Source: Phytopythium helicoides | Taxonomy: Eukaryota; Oomycota; Peronosporomycetes; Pythiales; Pythiaceae | Assembly: GCA_024867545.1 (NCBI GenBank) | Contig: JANFNE010000005.1 | Location: 1,426,001 to 1,490,000, forward strand | Reading direction: 5' to 3' | DNA: 64,000 nt | Shown: piece by piece, positions 45,201 through 56,575 of the stretch | Position numbering within the stretch: position 1 is the first letter of the stretch | Layout of the letters: each line of letters starts with the position of its first letter | Notes under the pieces: generated by a model | What the model saw: the letters and a program-made list of their open reading frames with translations, nothing else | The model's database searches: none | Told to the model about the DNA's origin: nothing | Position numbers and translations under genes: made by a program

Positions 45201-48200
45201 TGGATACGATCAAACCATCGGAAATTAATGAAGTCAAGGCTATGGCCAACCCACCAGCAGGTGTCAAACTTGTCTGTGAAGGTGTGTGCGTGATGCTGGG
45301 CATAAAGCCCGCTCGTATCCCTGATCCTCAAGATCCATCAAAACGAATTATGGACTTTTGGGGGCCTTCTCAAAAGATGCTGAGCGATCCAGGATTCATC
45401 ACGACGCTGAAAAAGTTTGACAAGGATAACTTGGACCCCAAGATCATGAAGGTAGTTGTTTCCAAGTATATTGCTGATGAGAACTTTAGCCCTGAGAAAG
45501 CCGAAAAGGCTTCAAAGGCTGCTGCAGGTTTGTGTAAGTGGGTCCACGCAATGGCTCTATACGATAATGTGTCAAAACTTGTGGCACCGAAGCGAGAAGC
45601 ACTGCGTGAAGCTGAGACTTTGCTTGAGGAGACGATGAAGAAGTTGAACGAGAAGCTAGCTCAGCTGAAGGAAGTCGAGGATGGCCTCGCTGAGTTGCAG
45701 CAACAATTTGATGCTGCAACCAAGCAGAAAGAAAATCTCGAGTATCAAGTTGACCTCACAGGAAAGAAGCTAGTGCGAGCATCGACATTGATTGAGAGTT
45801 TAGGCGGCGAAAAGTCACGTTGGACGGAGTTTGCCGAAGAACTGGGGATCCAGTACAGCCGTCTGACGGGAGACGTCCTTGTATCGGCGGGGGTAGTTGC
45901 GTATTTGGGTCCATTTACATCCGTTTTCCGACAAGAGGCAGTCAACGAATGGGTCAATAGGTGTAAGCAGCTCGGCATCCCTTGCAGTGACCACCCCTCG
46001 CTAAACGGTACGCTGGGAGACCCCGTACAAATTCGCAAATGGAATATTGATGGGCTCCCAACCGATGGCTTCTCGATCGACAACGGTATCATAGTTTTCA
46101 ACTCGAGACGATGGCCGCTCATGATTGACCCACAAGGTCAAGCCAACAAATGGGTACGAAACATGGAGAAAGAAAACAAATTGACCGTGATAAAGCTTAC
46201 AGATAGCGACTACATGCGCACGCTCGAGAACTCAGTGCAGTTTGGGACTCCAGTTCTCCTCGAAAATATTGGAGAAGAACTAGATCCTTCGCTCGAACCG
46301 TTGCTACTCAAACAAACTTTCAAGCAGGGCGGTGTGACGTGCATTCGACTCGGTGATTCGACGGTCGAGTACTCTGAAGCCTTCCGATTCTACATTACAA
46401 CCAAGTATAGGAACCCACACTACTTGCCAGAAGTATCGGTCAAAGTTACACTTCTCAACTTTATGATCACTCCTCGTGGCTTAGAAGATCAGCTGCTGGG
46501 TATCGTGGTGGCACAAGAGCGACCGGATCTAGAAGAGCAGAAGAACAAATTGATCGTTCAGAGTGCGCGAAACAAGGCGCTACTGAAGGAGATTGAGGAC
46601 AAAATTCTTCATATCTTGTCGTCCTCCGAAGGCAACATTCTTGAGGATGAGAACGCCATCAACACAATGAACCAAAGCAAGCTCGTCGCTGATCAGATTA
46701 AAGAGGAGCAGAAGGTAGCTGAAGCGACCGAGATTGAAATCGATACGGTACGACAAGGATATCAACCAGTTGCTTACTCCAGTCAAGTGCTATTCTTCTG
46801 CATTGACCAACTTGCAAACATCGAGCCTGTCTATCAGTATTCACTGACATGGTTCCTCAACTTGTTCATCGCTAGCATTCAGAATAGCGAGCGGTCGCCA
46901 AACATATCCCAGCGGCTTGCCAACCTGGACGAGCATTTCACGTACTCATTATATCGAAATATCTGTCGCTCGCTGCTCGAAAAGGACAAACTTATGTTTT
47001 CATTCCTTCTGTGTGTATCCATCAAGCAAGGGAAGGGCGAGATTGAAAGTTCCGAGTGGTATTTCCTACTTACAGGTGGTATAGCGCTCTCCGAGCCACC
47101 ACCAAACCCAGCGAAGCTGTGGCTGAGTGACAAACAGTGGGCAGAGTTCTCGCGACTTAGCCAAATCCAAGCGTTCCACGGGATCATGGAGGAGTTTGTG
47201 GACCACGAGCAGCAATGGAAAGCTGTGTACGATTCTCCCACCGGTCACACGCTGCCGTTTCCCGGTCTTCTCGGCAAAGTCAGTCCATTTCGCCGGCTAC
47301 TCGGGCTTCGATGCATCCGGCCAGACCTGTTGGTCGTGGGCGTCCAATTATTTCTTGTCGAGGAGATGGGTGAAAAGTTTGTCAAGCCGCCACCGTTTGA
47401 TTTGGCGCTCAGTTACGCTGACAGTAGCGTGTCGTCTCCTCTCGTATTTATTCTATCGCCTGGTTCAGATCCTATGAGTGCAGTATTGAAGTTTGCAGAT
47501 TCGTTGAAACAGAAAGCAGAGACGATTTCGCTTGGTCAAGGTCAAGGCCCGATCGCAGAGCGAATGATTGTACGAGCACGAGAAGCAGGCACGTGGGTTG
47601 TTTTGCAGAACTGCCACCTAGCGCCTAGCTGGATGCCTGTGATGGAGAAAATTGCAGAGGATATCCGGCTCGAGAATACACATGCTGACTTCCGGCTTTG
47701 GTGTACCACATATCCGTCAGACGTGTTCCCGGCAGCAGTCCTTCAAAACGGCGTCAAGATGACAAACGAACCGCCTCGCGGACTACGCGCCAACTTGCTG
47801 GGATCGTATATGTCGGACCCCATAGCTGAACCAGGGTTCCTCGATTCGGTTATCAAGGGCAAAGATTTCCGAGCACTTTTATTTGCTCTCTGCTTCTTCC
47901 ATGCGTTAGTCCGCGAGAGACGGCAGTTTGGCCCGCTTGGCTGGAATATCCAGTACGAGTTCAATGAGTCCGACTTGAGCATAAGCATCCGTCAGTTGGC
48001 GATGTTCATTGATGAAAACGAGCAGATTCCGCTGCGTGCACTCCGCTATTGCACAGGAGAATGCAATTATGGTGGTCGCGTGACGGACGACAAGGACCGA
48101 CGCACTCTCATGTGTCTATTGTCTCGATTCTACTGTCTCGAGATATACAATGAAGGGTTTGCGTTTGATGAAAATGGCGCGTACACCGTTCCTGCTGACG

Positions 48201-49358
48201 GATCTTACGAGACCTACCTCACGTTCATCGAGGGCCTACCACTTGTCGCCTCTCCTGGGGTTTTTGGGTTGCATGACAATGCAACGATCACGAAGGATCA
48301 AAACCAGACAAACAAGCTTTGTGGCGACATTCTTCTAACCCAAAGCACAGGAAGCGGCGGAGGAGATGGTGGAGGCGGTGGTGCTACCCAAGAAGAGCTT
48401 GTCGAGTCCGTTGCTAATGACATTCTTCATCGACTTCCTGAAAACTTTGACATGGAGGTCGCCCAGATCAGATTTCCAGTTCAGTGGGATGAATCAATGA
48501 ACACCGTGCTGTGCCAGGAGCTTGTGCGGTTTAACAACTTGATCTCGACAATACGGTCGAGCCTTGAGAGTCTTCGCAAGGCGCTGAAGGGTCTTGTCGT
48601 CATGTCGGCCGAGCTCGAGAACGTGTCACAGAGCTTGTTTTACGGCAAGATTCCGGCGCTGTGGGCGTCCAAGTCGTACCCGTCCCTCAAGCCGCTCGGA
48701 GGATACGTGGCCGACCTGCTCGAGAGAATATCTTTCTTCCACAAGTGGCTCATGGACAAGCCGCCGGTGGTTTACTGGATCTCGGGCTTCTTTTTCACGC
48801 AGGCATTCCTCACGGGCGCGAGCCAGAACTTTGCGCGGAAGTACACGCTGCCCATTGACCAGCTCGGGTTTGACCACGAGCCGATGCCTCGACCCGACTA
48901 CACGCAGAAGCCAAAGGTGAGATGTGGTTCATCTTGGGGAAATCGTATGGGGTGTTTATTGCTGACGCGTGCGAGCAGGACGGTGTGTACGTGCGGGGTT
49001 TGTTCCTCGAGGGGGCCAAGTGGTGCAAGACGGAGCAGGCGCTGGCCGAGTCGGACCCGAAGGTGCTCTTCTCGCTGGCCCCTGTGCTGCTGTTCCGGCC
49101 GGTCAAGAAGTCGGAAATGAGCACCAACCCGTCCTACTCGTGCCCCGTGTACAAGACGAGGTTCGTAGCTTTGGTACATCGAGCCGACGCGTTCGCCGCT
49201 CTAACTGTGAATGCTGCGGCGACAGCGAGCGTCGCGGGACGCTGTCGACGACGGGGCACTCGACCAACTTCATCTGCTACATCCGTCTGCCGACCAGCAA
49301 GCCGGAGAGCCACTGGGTCGCGCGGGGCGTCGCCATGCTCACGCAGCTCGACGACTAG
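36209..49358 (+). CDS. Axonemal dynein heavy chain, single-headed inner-arm type
   Basis: Exons 36209-48916, 48979-49160 and 49226-49358 give 4,340 residues. The 12.7-kb first exon has no break. The tail (about 1-1,450) leads into six AAA modules. P-loops are GPAGTGKT (residue 1615, AAA1, the main ATPase), GMPFSGKT (1896, AAA2), GPTGTGKS (2280, AAA3) and GVGGSGRQ (2654, AAA4). CFDEFNRI is the AAA1 Walker B. The stalk coiled coil with microtubule-binding domain lies near 2,900-3,200, and a full C-terminal domain ends in [15 protein letters not shown]. Length and motifs suit the DNAH3/7/12 group. A Gly-rich insertion ([10 protein letters not shown]) sits near residue 4,050. The in-frame TTG at 36185 is rejected in favour of the ATG at 36209. 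Confidence 0.95.
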
Positions 49359-49630
49359 CGCGGTAGCTCTCGCTCGGAATAGACGTTGGCTCGTGGGCTC
49401 CCCGTTGGCTTTCTCGTGGTGGATCCGCTGCATGAGCTCCTTGGCCCATGAGCTCATCGAGCGAGTCCTGCGTGGCGCGTTCTTTATCGAACGCGCCATC
49501 CCCGACGTACAACCGCGGGCCGGGCCGGGCCGCGCGAGGGGCATAGTGGGGCCAAGAGCGACGCCCCCCGCGAAGATGGACTGTCAGAAACGGGTCGGCG
49601 CGACGCCACTAGTCTGGTCCTCCCGCCGCC

Positions 49631-50697
49631 ATGAGCTGCTGGGACGCGCTGCTGCGCTGCGAGGAGGAGCTGGACGACTCGACGGCGCTGGCGGCCGACC
49701 GACTGCTGGCCGAGGGCGAGGCCGGCGGCGCGTGGGCAGACGAGGACGACGAGCAGGCGGACGAGCGCGTGGAGCTGCAGGACCGCGACGGCGACGCGGC
49801 GCTGCGCTCCATGCTGCGCCGCGAGCTCGAGCGGCCGGACTTTTCGCGGCGCTACGAGTACCTCAAGGTGCGCGCGCTGGTGGCGGGTGGCTGTGGACGT
49901 GGGGCTGACGACCGCGCGCAGTTCCGGAGGCTGCTGGTCGACTGGATGGCTGACGTCGGCGAGGCGCACCTGGGCATGCGCAAGGAGCTCGTGCACGCCG
50001 CCGTCGCGCTGCTAGAGCGCGCGCTCGCCACCGACGAGCCGCTGCCGCGCAACGACCGATTCCAGCTGCTCGCGCTCACCTGCATGCGCGTGGCCATCAA
50101 GGTGCAGGGCACGGACGCGGAGCTGCCGCCCGCCGCAGAGTTCTGGGAGGTCGGCAACCGCATGTACTCGTTCGACGAGATGGCAGACATGGAGGCCTCG
50201 CTCTGCCGCGCGTGAGTCACCGCTCGCTTGTCGTCACCTGCCACGGACATTTATAGCCGCTAACGGTCGTGACGAACCGCAGCCTCGACTGGCGACTCGC
50301 ACCCGTCACACCCATGCACTTCCTGCGCTGCTTCCAGGCGCAGACCGTGCTCTTCTCGGACGACGAGGTGCTCGGCCGCGCGGGCGTCGGGCTCGAGGAC
50401 CAGGCGCGCACGTACCTCGCCAAGTACGCTGACTTCTTCGCCGACCTGGCGCTGCAGGAGTACGCCTTCCAGGCCTTCCGACCGTCGGTCGTGGCCGCCG
50501 CCACGCTCGCCGCGGCCAGGAAAGCGCTGGGCGTCTCGCCGCTCTGGCGAGAGGAGCTCACGGTGCTCACGGGCTACACGGCCGAGCAGGTGGAGCCATG
50601 CTTCTCGGCGCTGTGGACCCACTACGCCGTCTCGTTCGGCAAGGGCCCGGAGCGTGAGGACGAGTCGCCCGCGTGCGTCACCGAGATGTGGGCATGA
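49631..50697 (+). CDS. Cyclin-domain protein
   Basis: Exons 49631-50211 and 50283-50697 give 331 residues. After an acidic leader the cyclin box begins at RRLLVDWMADVGEAHLGMRKELVHAAV and continues through DRFQLLALTCMRVAIKV and NRMYSFDEMADMEASLCRALDWRL. A second helical fold follows from PVTPMHFLRC. This layout (cyclin N and C folds) and the DWM motif suit cell-cycle cyclins that activate CDKs, but no destruction box is obvious in the leader, so the class (A, B or D) is not set. Codon use is strongly GC-rich, unlike the dynein gene just upstream. Confidence 0.8.
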
Positions 50698-50921
50698 CCT
50701 GCCCGCGTGGTGCTGTCCAGCAGTAGCGTTTAGGTATTTATGCGAGGGGCGGATGGAGACGACAGCGGAGACCAGCGGCCAAGCGTCGGCGCCATGACGC
50801 CGCGCCCCATCACCAACGCGGCCCTTTGAGGGGCACGGACGCGGGTCGGTGTACGAGTAGAGAGATCTTTGGCAATACACGAGGAGCCTTTGGCGCCATC
50901 TCGCAGCCTTCTTTGCAGGGC

Positions 50922-51249
50922 ATGGCCGCTCTGCTGTCGTTGAGGAGCGGGAGCCGCGAGCTGCGGCTGCTCTCGGCCGCCGACGAGTGGGGCTGCACCA
51001 TCGGCTTCTTCCTGCTGTTCGCAGCCGTCATATTCTTCTTCGTCAAGGTCGCCAACGGAGACTTTGCAGAGTGGACGTTCCCATGGAGTCGGACCCGCGA
51101 CGCCCACAGTGCGTGCAGGACTATTGATGCAATGCGCACAGCATCATCAACCCGAGTTTTTCATTGCTGCAGGCGAAGACAGCGATGGATACGCGCGACC
51201 GCTGCTTAGTGACGATGCGCACGGAGAGGACGAGGTCGTGGAGCTGTAA
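50922..51249 (+). CDS. Small single-pass membrane protein
   Basis: Exons 50922-51108 and 51173-51249 give 87 residues. One strong transmembrane segment (CTIGFFLLFAAVIFFFVKV) is followed by a short polar segment and an acidic tail (SEDSDGYARPLLSDD to EDEVVEL). Removing the intron changes the tail from a basic chance frame to this acidic one. No family is recognised. The ARPLL and acidic motifs could be sorting signals; this is speculation. The first Met of the open frame is at 50826, but the segment before 50922 looks like leader. Confidence 0.55.
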
Positions 51250-51415
51250 CGAGCGGAGCGTCAACATGAGTGCCAACCTGATCCATATCTCTCGCCAAAA
51301 CTGGTGCTGTCATCCTCCTCCTACTCAACGGGGCGGGCAATCTACTTTCTCTGCGTCTCTCGGCCGACTTGATGGGGGCACTCCTCTATGACATGCATCT
51401 AAATGCACGTTGCTG

Positions 51416-53341
51416 TCACGACCACGGGAGATGACGGTCCGCGTCGCCAATCTCTCCACCCTTGACGCGGTCAACAACCTTGACGTCGTAGTAGCCCACG
51501 CCCGGGCTCTCCGTTCTTGTGATGAAGGAGTCGCGCGACGCCCTGGCACGAGAAATTACCGCGCCGCGAGAGGTATCCGTGTACTTTTGAGGCATATAGT
51601 TGTAGCGATTACTGATGTTCTTGACGGCAGCATTGCGCGGCGACTTGATAGGGTAGGTTCCTCTTCGCTCCGTCCCGGACGTGTGTGATGACACCGAGAC
51701 ATTGTCTGCGTTTGAAGCTGAGTAGCGAGACGTGCGTGACTGGCGCACACGATGACTGGAGTTCGAGTAGCCCGACACCGACGAAATGTTGGAGGAATCA
51801 TAGTACCCAGTGCCCTTCGATGGCAAGCCGTCCTTTTTATCCATTTCCTCCAGAACCTCGGGGGTGAGACGAGGGCGGGAAAATGACTGCGTCCGTGGCA
51901 TGCTGTGTGGTGGATCTTTGACGGCAGTCGCCGGAGCATGCGTAAGTGGAGCTGAAGTTGGAGCAGGAGGTGGGTTGACTGTCGATGCTGCCGGATTCAG
52001 CGAATTCTTGGACACGCGTACTGCATCGAGTCTTTCTTCGAACATTCGGAGTTGGCGCGCAAGCTCTCGTGCTTCCTCGTGTTTTCGCATCAGCTCGACT
52101 CGAAGCCAATCCACTTTTCGAGAGAGAGCTTCCTCCGAGTATGTCTCCTCTTGGTTCGAGTCAACTGGAGACGGAGAAGCCTCGGAGAGAGGTGGCTCGG
52201 GGTGCTCGCCGTCCTTGAGGTTTCTTGGCACAGCTTCAACTGGAACATCCTGGTTTGGGGCTTCAGCCGGAGAATGAGGCTGCGCAGAGTCGACCTGGTT
52301 GTCAGCCACAGAGCCAGACCTGTCGTTGGATGCATTGATTCGCCGGCCAGCCGAGTTCGCCCGGTGCCTTGCCGCCCGAGGTGAAAGAGGCATCTGGGCA
52401 CCTGGTCCGGGGAAATGTGCGCCAGGAAACCCAAGAGCAGCGAGTCCATCGGCGATGCTAGCATCTGCAACCATCGGCGGCGGCATGTGGCCACGGAAGC
52501 GGATCTTAAATGGCGGCTGCACACTCCGCATGAGTTCGTGCGCTTGGCGGAGCCCAGACGGCGGCGTGCCGGCAATCTCGGTGATCACAACTCCTGACAC
52601 AAGCCGGCGATAGTGCATTGCCGCCGAGTTGGCGTAAATGTTGGCCACGACCGTCTGGCCGTTGCTCTGCTTCATCGAAAAACCGAGCGGGAGACGGTGG
52701 AAGACGACGCAGAACTCGTACGGCGGGAGCTCGGTATTGACGCTACCGGCGTCGCTGGCGCCGTCGAGGTGTTCACTGCTCACAGTGGACGGGACGGCGC
52801 GCGAGATGCGCAGCTCGATCTCATCTTCAGGGTGGCAGCAGAAGCCAAGCGTCTCGCTGGGGATGAGGTACGCCTGCTTGCCGTTGTGGAAGACCTCGTT
52901 GCAGTCGGGCACCTCAATGCCCGGGAAGCGCGCCTGGTACTCAGCCACGGCGGCCGTCACGAGCGCCTCGCACGGCGCGTGCCTTGGCACCTGCACGGGG
53001 AACTTGGTGCCTGCGATCGCGATCACCAGCAGCAGCGGCTCGCCCTGCTGCGCCGCGCTCTTCCTGTGGCCGCGAGTGCCAGAGCCGCGCGGAGTGCCCG
53101 CCGCGCCCTTGGTGAGCTCCGCGCCGCCCGCCAGCGCCTTCCTGTCGCCCGCCGGCGCCTTCTTCCGCGCCTGCTGCGTCGACGGAGCGGCCGCCGGCGC
53201 CGCTGGGTACGCGGCCGCCGAGGAGCCGCGACGGCGCGCAGAGGTCGGCGGAGCGGCCGCCACCGGCGCCGATGGCTGCGCAGAGCCGCGGCGCCTGCGT
53301 ACGGCGTCGGCGGCGCGCGGCGTTCCCGCTGCGGCGCTCAT
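51416..53341 (-). CDS. PDZ-like protein with C-terminal PG-rich repeats
   Basis: An intronless gene for 641 residues. The first 90 residues are Ala/Arg/Pro-rich and disordered. A region near 100-170 (LLLVIAIAGTKFPVQVPRHAPCEALV) may have a ubiquitin-like fold. A PDZ-like domain follows (YEFCVVFHRLPLGFSMKQ, VVANIYANSAAMHYRRLVSGVVITEIAG), then a coiled coil (VDWLRVELMRKHEEARELARQLRMFEERL). The tail contains PSKGTGYYD and SPGVGYYDV, close to the PGPGxY pattern of sperm-tail (SHIPPO/STPGR) proteins that bind axonemal microtubules. A scaffold role is likely; a flagellar one is only suggested by this tail. No family match is certain. Confidence 0.65.
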   Translation of the reverse strand: MSAAAGTPRAADAVRRRRGSAQPSAPVAAAPPTSARRRGSSAAAYPAAPAAAPSTQQARKKAPAGDRKALAGGAELTKGAAGTPRGSGTRGHRKSAAQQGEPLLLVIAIAGTKFPVQVPRHAPCEALVTAAVAEYQARFPGIEVPDCNEVFHNGKQAYLIPSETLGFCCHPEDEIELRISRAVPSTVSSEHLDGASDAGSVNTELPPYEFCVVFHRLPLGFSMKQSNGQTVVANIYANSAAMHYRRLVSGVVITEIAGTPPSGLRQAHELMRSVQPPFKIRFRGHMPPPMVADASIADGLAALGFPGAHFPGPGAQMPLSPRAARHRANSAGRRINASNDRSGSVADNQVDSAQPHSPAEAPNQDVPVEAVPRNLKDGEHPEPPLSEASPSPVDSNQEETYSEEALSRKVDWLRVELMRKHEEARELARQLRMFEERLDAVRVSKNSLNPAASTVNPPPAPTSAPLTHAPATAVKDPPHSMPRTQSFSRPRLTPEVLEEMDKKDGLPSKGTGYYDSSNISSVSGYSNSSHRVRQSRTSRYSASNADNVSVSSHTSGTERRGTYPIKSPRNAAVKNISNRYNYMPQKYTDTSRGAVISRARASRDSFITRTESPGVGYYDVKVVDRVKGGEIGDADRHLPWS

Positions 53342-53614
53342 GGCGAGGCGAGGCGGAGCGGCAGCTTGGGTAGTGGCGGCGGCTTGGTGCCCTTTACCGC
53401 GGCTGTCTTTTCTGGCGCTGGAAACAGCCGCGCGCGATTGGTGGAATATGAGATGGTGGGGAGGCGTTTTGGCCAGTGGACGCGCCGCAGAGTATATTTG
53501 GACGAAGCTGGTTGGTAGAAATGCACCTTTATTTATAGGAAAATTTAATTCGCGTGGCCCACGTCACCAAGCAAAACGGTGGGTCGATTTTTTTCGTACG
53601 TCAGACTGGGATGG

Positions 53615-56048
53615 CTACATGAGCTTACGGAACGCGAGCACATCGTAGCACGCGTCGCACACGCGCGCGGGCTTCTGCACCTGGAACTTTGGGATCGCGA
53701 TCTTGTTGCTTGAGCAGTTGTAGCACACGATGCGCCCGCAGTGCCGGCAGTGGTGCTTGCGCATCGCCAGCCGGAACACGGCGTGGCACGATGCACACTC
53801 GGTCGCCTGGTCGTCCGGCAGCCACTCCGGCGGCTTGGACAGGTTTCGCAGCACCGGTACCAACATTGATCCCTGATTTGTGCTCTCCACGAGGTCGATG
53901 ACACTGCGTCCTGCTGCGTCTGAAAAGTGCACGAACGCTCCTGCAGTTACCAGCGCGATCGCGACTTCCTCACTCCCTCGACCAACTGCGAGATGCAGTG
54001 CCGTGCTGCCGTCAAGGCTCTGGGAGTGGATAGTTGCTCCATGCTCGATCTATCAATGCATTAGAGTGTGTTAGAGTGTCACCAGGCGAATTACAGAGGG
54101 AGTATTCACGCCGTACAAATATGTCGACGACCGACGCTGGCCCGCTTTGATGTGCGCAAAACAAGTGCAGCGGAGTGTAGCCAAACCAATTGGATATGTT
54201 TGGGTCCGCTCCATTCTCGAGTAGGAGTTGAAGCATCTTTTGGCAGCGCTCAGGCGGACACATGGCTGCCAAGTGAAGCGCAGTGTTTCCCTTGAGGTCG
54301 GCCATGTTGATGTCAAAGCCCTCCACTGCGCCATCAAAGCTCTCCTGTGCATTTAAGTCTCCGTCGATTGGCTCCCCATTGACATTGTTGGGGATTGCCT
54401 TTTCTGGCGTTGGGTTGAAAGGTTCGTTGTCGTGTAGCAGCACAAGCGCAACTGCCGTGTGTCCATTTGCTGCCGCGTGGTGGAAAGCATTTTGACCTTG
54501 ATCGTCCAAAATATCCTGCTCGGCTCCGTGATGCAGGAGAAAGTCCACGACGTTCACATCGCCATTTGCAGCTGCCACATGCAATGGTGTTCGGCCTCTT
54601 CGGTTCGGAATGTTTGGGTTTGTCTTGAAAGATTCGCTCAAAAGAACCTGGGCGGTCTCAAGGTTTCCTGCGCAGTGCAGCGGCGTGTTACCATCCGAGT
54701 CTTGCAAGTTCGCAGCTGCGTTATGCCGCAGCAACAGCTCTACGACGGCACTATGTCCTTTCCGACTTGCAATGTGGAGCGGGGTCTGAAGCCGACCAAA
54801 CTCGGCCACAATTTCCTTGTCAGCGTCCTGGAGCTCCGACATCAAATTCACATTCGCTTGAGCGCGGTCTATCAGAATTTCACACTGCAACACATTTCCA
54901 CTTGAGCATGCTAGCAAGAATAGAGGAATCTTGTCCGTCAGGTAGAAGTATGGCGCGTTTTCGTCCACCAAAAGCCGCCGGATAATGGCGTCATTCCCGG
55001 TTTTTAGCGCGGCGACTAGCGGTAGATCGGTCTCGTCATTCTTGACGGACTCCAGAGGTTCGCCGAGCCGCAGCAGCTCGTTCACCACGCGTCCCAACTG
55101 ATATCGAATTGCAACTACAAGTGGTGTATCGGAGCGCTGTCGCAGTAGTTCGCAGATGCGCTCTGTCGAACATTGCTTGCCCGTATCGGTATGCAGCAGC
55201 ACTTCAAACTCGCGGTCGGACACGACTTTCAGGCGGGAAACACATCGGCTCTGCAGTTCTGCGACGGATTGCATACTCTCGTCGAGCCCTCGAATCTCCC
55301 CAGGCCGAGTTGGATTGTCTTCAAAATCGCTGGCCGAGCCTACCGAGTCCCGTGCAGTGGCTTCCTCCGCGGGTCGCTTGTTGCTGCCTCTCCTGCGCGC
55401 GCTCGGCGGATGCAGCGCAATCATTTTGTCTGTAAACACAAGTAGGCTGAACACTTGTAGGAGCTGCTGCAGGTCGGACCGCTTGGCGGGCGTGCCATCG
55501 TCGTTGGCGACTGGCTGCTGTTCGTCAAATGAGCCGTCGGAGGCTCCATCCGCCACGCAGACGAACTCGTCCAGCTCGAGCAGCCGGACGATGCTGCGCG
55601 CGCAAATGTCGACGAGCGCGGGCACGGCATAAATGAATGCCGCGCGCAGCAGCTGCTTCCAGAAGTCGACGGCGTCGGGCTCGGCGAGCCTGTCCTGCGG
55701 CGCGGCCACCTCGTTGGTGTAGAGGAAGCGCAGCAGCGTCAAGAAGACGCGGTAGGACGTGTCCTGGATGTGCACGCGCAGCGGGAAGCGCACCTGGCTG
55801 GGCACGTGGCTGCTCTTGGAGCGGCGCAGCGCCTCGTGGAACGCGCCGCTGCGCATGGCCAGCACGAGGCGGTGCGCCGGGATGAGATGGTCCTCGCCCG
55901 CCCCCGCGCGCTCCTGCGCCGCCGCAGCGCCGTCGTCGCCCGCGCCGCCGTCGGTCGAGAAGACGAAGAGCACGTCGCTCAGGTGGTGGTTGGCGAACAG
56001 CCGCTTGACCTGCAGCAGGTCGAGCGCCAGCGCGGCGTCGTCCGCCAT
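53615..56048 (-). CDS. BTB-ankyrin-FYVE protein (Rabankyrin-5-like)
   Basis: Exons 54117-56048 and 53615-54049 give 788 residues. A BTB/POZ domain (NHHLSDVLFVFS, IPAHRLVLAMRSGAFHEAL) is followed by ankyrin repeats from about residue 330 to 680, such as TPLHIASRKGHSAVVELLLRHN and GRTPLHVAAANGDVNVVDFLLHHG. The C-terminus is a FYVE zinc finger: WLPDDQ, then CASCHAVF, the RKHHCRHCG signature and CDACYDVL. FYVE domains bind phosphatidylinositol 3-phosphate, placing the protein on early endosomes. The same order occurs in Rabankyrin-5 (ANKFY1), a Rab5 effector, which is longer because it has more repeats. All zinc ligands are present. Orthology is likely but not proven. Confidence 0.85.
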
Positions 56049-56575
56049 GGCCAAGGTGAAGTTGCGCCTCGGAGAACAAGGCCGCAGGATGCGGGGCCGA
56101 ATTGGTGCCTGATAATTGTAGCCAATCAAATCGCTCAGCAATTTTCATTGGCTATTTGTCTGTTGCTAGTACTGTGCTGCCTGATACAGGCTATCGTGGA
56201 GTGCCGTGCATCATGCACAGCTGTAGGGCGACAACACCTTGCAGCGGCGGCAGCCACTGCCAGCGGTTATACAGTGTACCCTATGGTAACCGCCGTGTTT
56301 GACTCGTTTTTGTATGGGATCGGTCATCCAATCATCCGGCCGCGATGAGCCGTGAGACAGCGTTTTGCCTCCCGTTTAGGTATCTTCTGCGTCCGCACTC
56401 TCTTTCCCCGGCGCTTGCAGTGAACCTAATCGGCAATCTCACCCACAACCCGCGGCGGACAGAGCCGCGGGCGGTTATGGCGTGTTTGGCTGGCGCGGCG
56501 GTGGGGACGCGTCAGTGGCCGCGGCGCGCGCTCGCATCTCGCTTCTCGCCCCTCGCCGCGCACTCGACGGCAGCC
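56049..56575. other. Divergent intergenic region, BTB-ANK-FYVE / PurF
   Basis: ATTGG at 56101, CCAAT at 56122 and ATTGG at 56147 cluster 55-105 bp from the FYVE gene start. AGCCAAT (56120-56126) and ATTGGCT (56147-56153) form inverted arms. The PurF frame is open from 56345, so the right part may encode an N-terminal extension starting at Met 56477. Confidence 0.5.
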
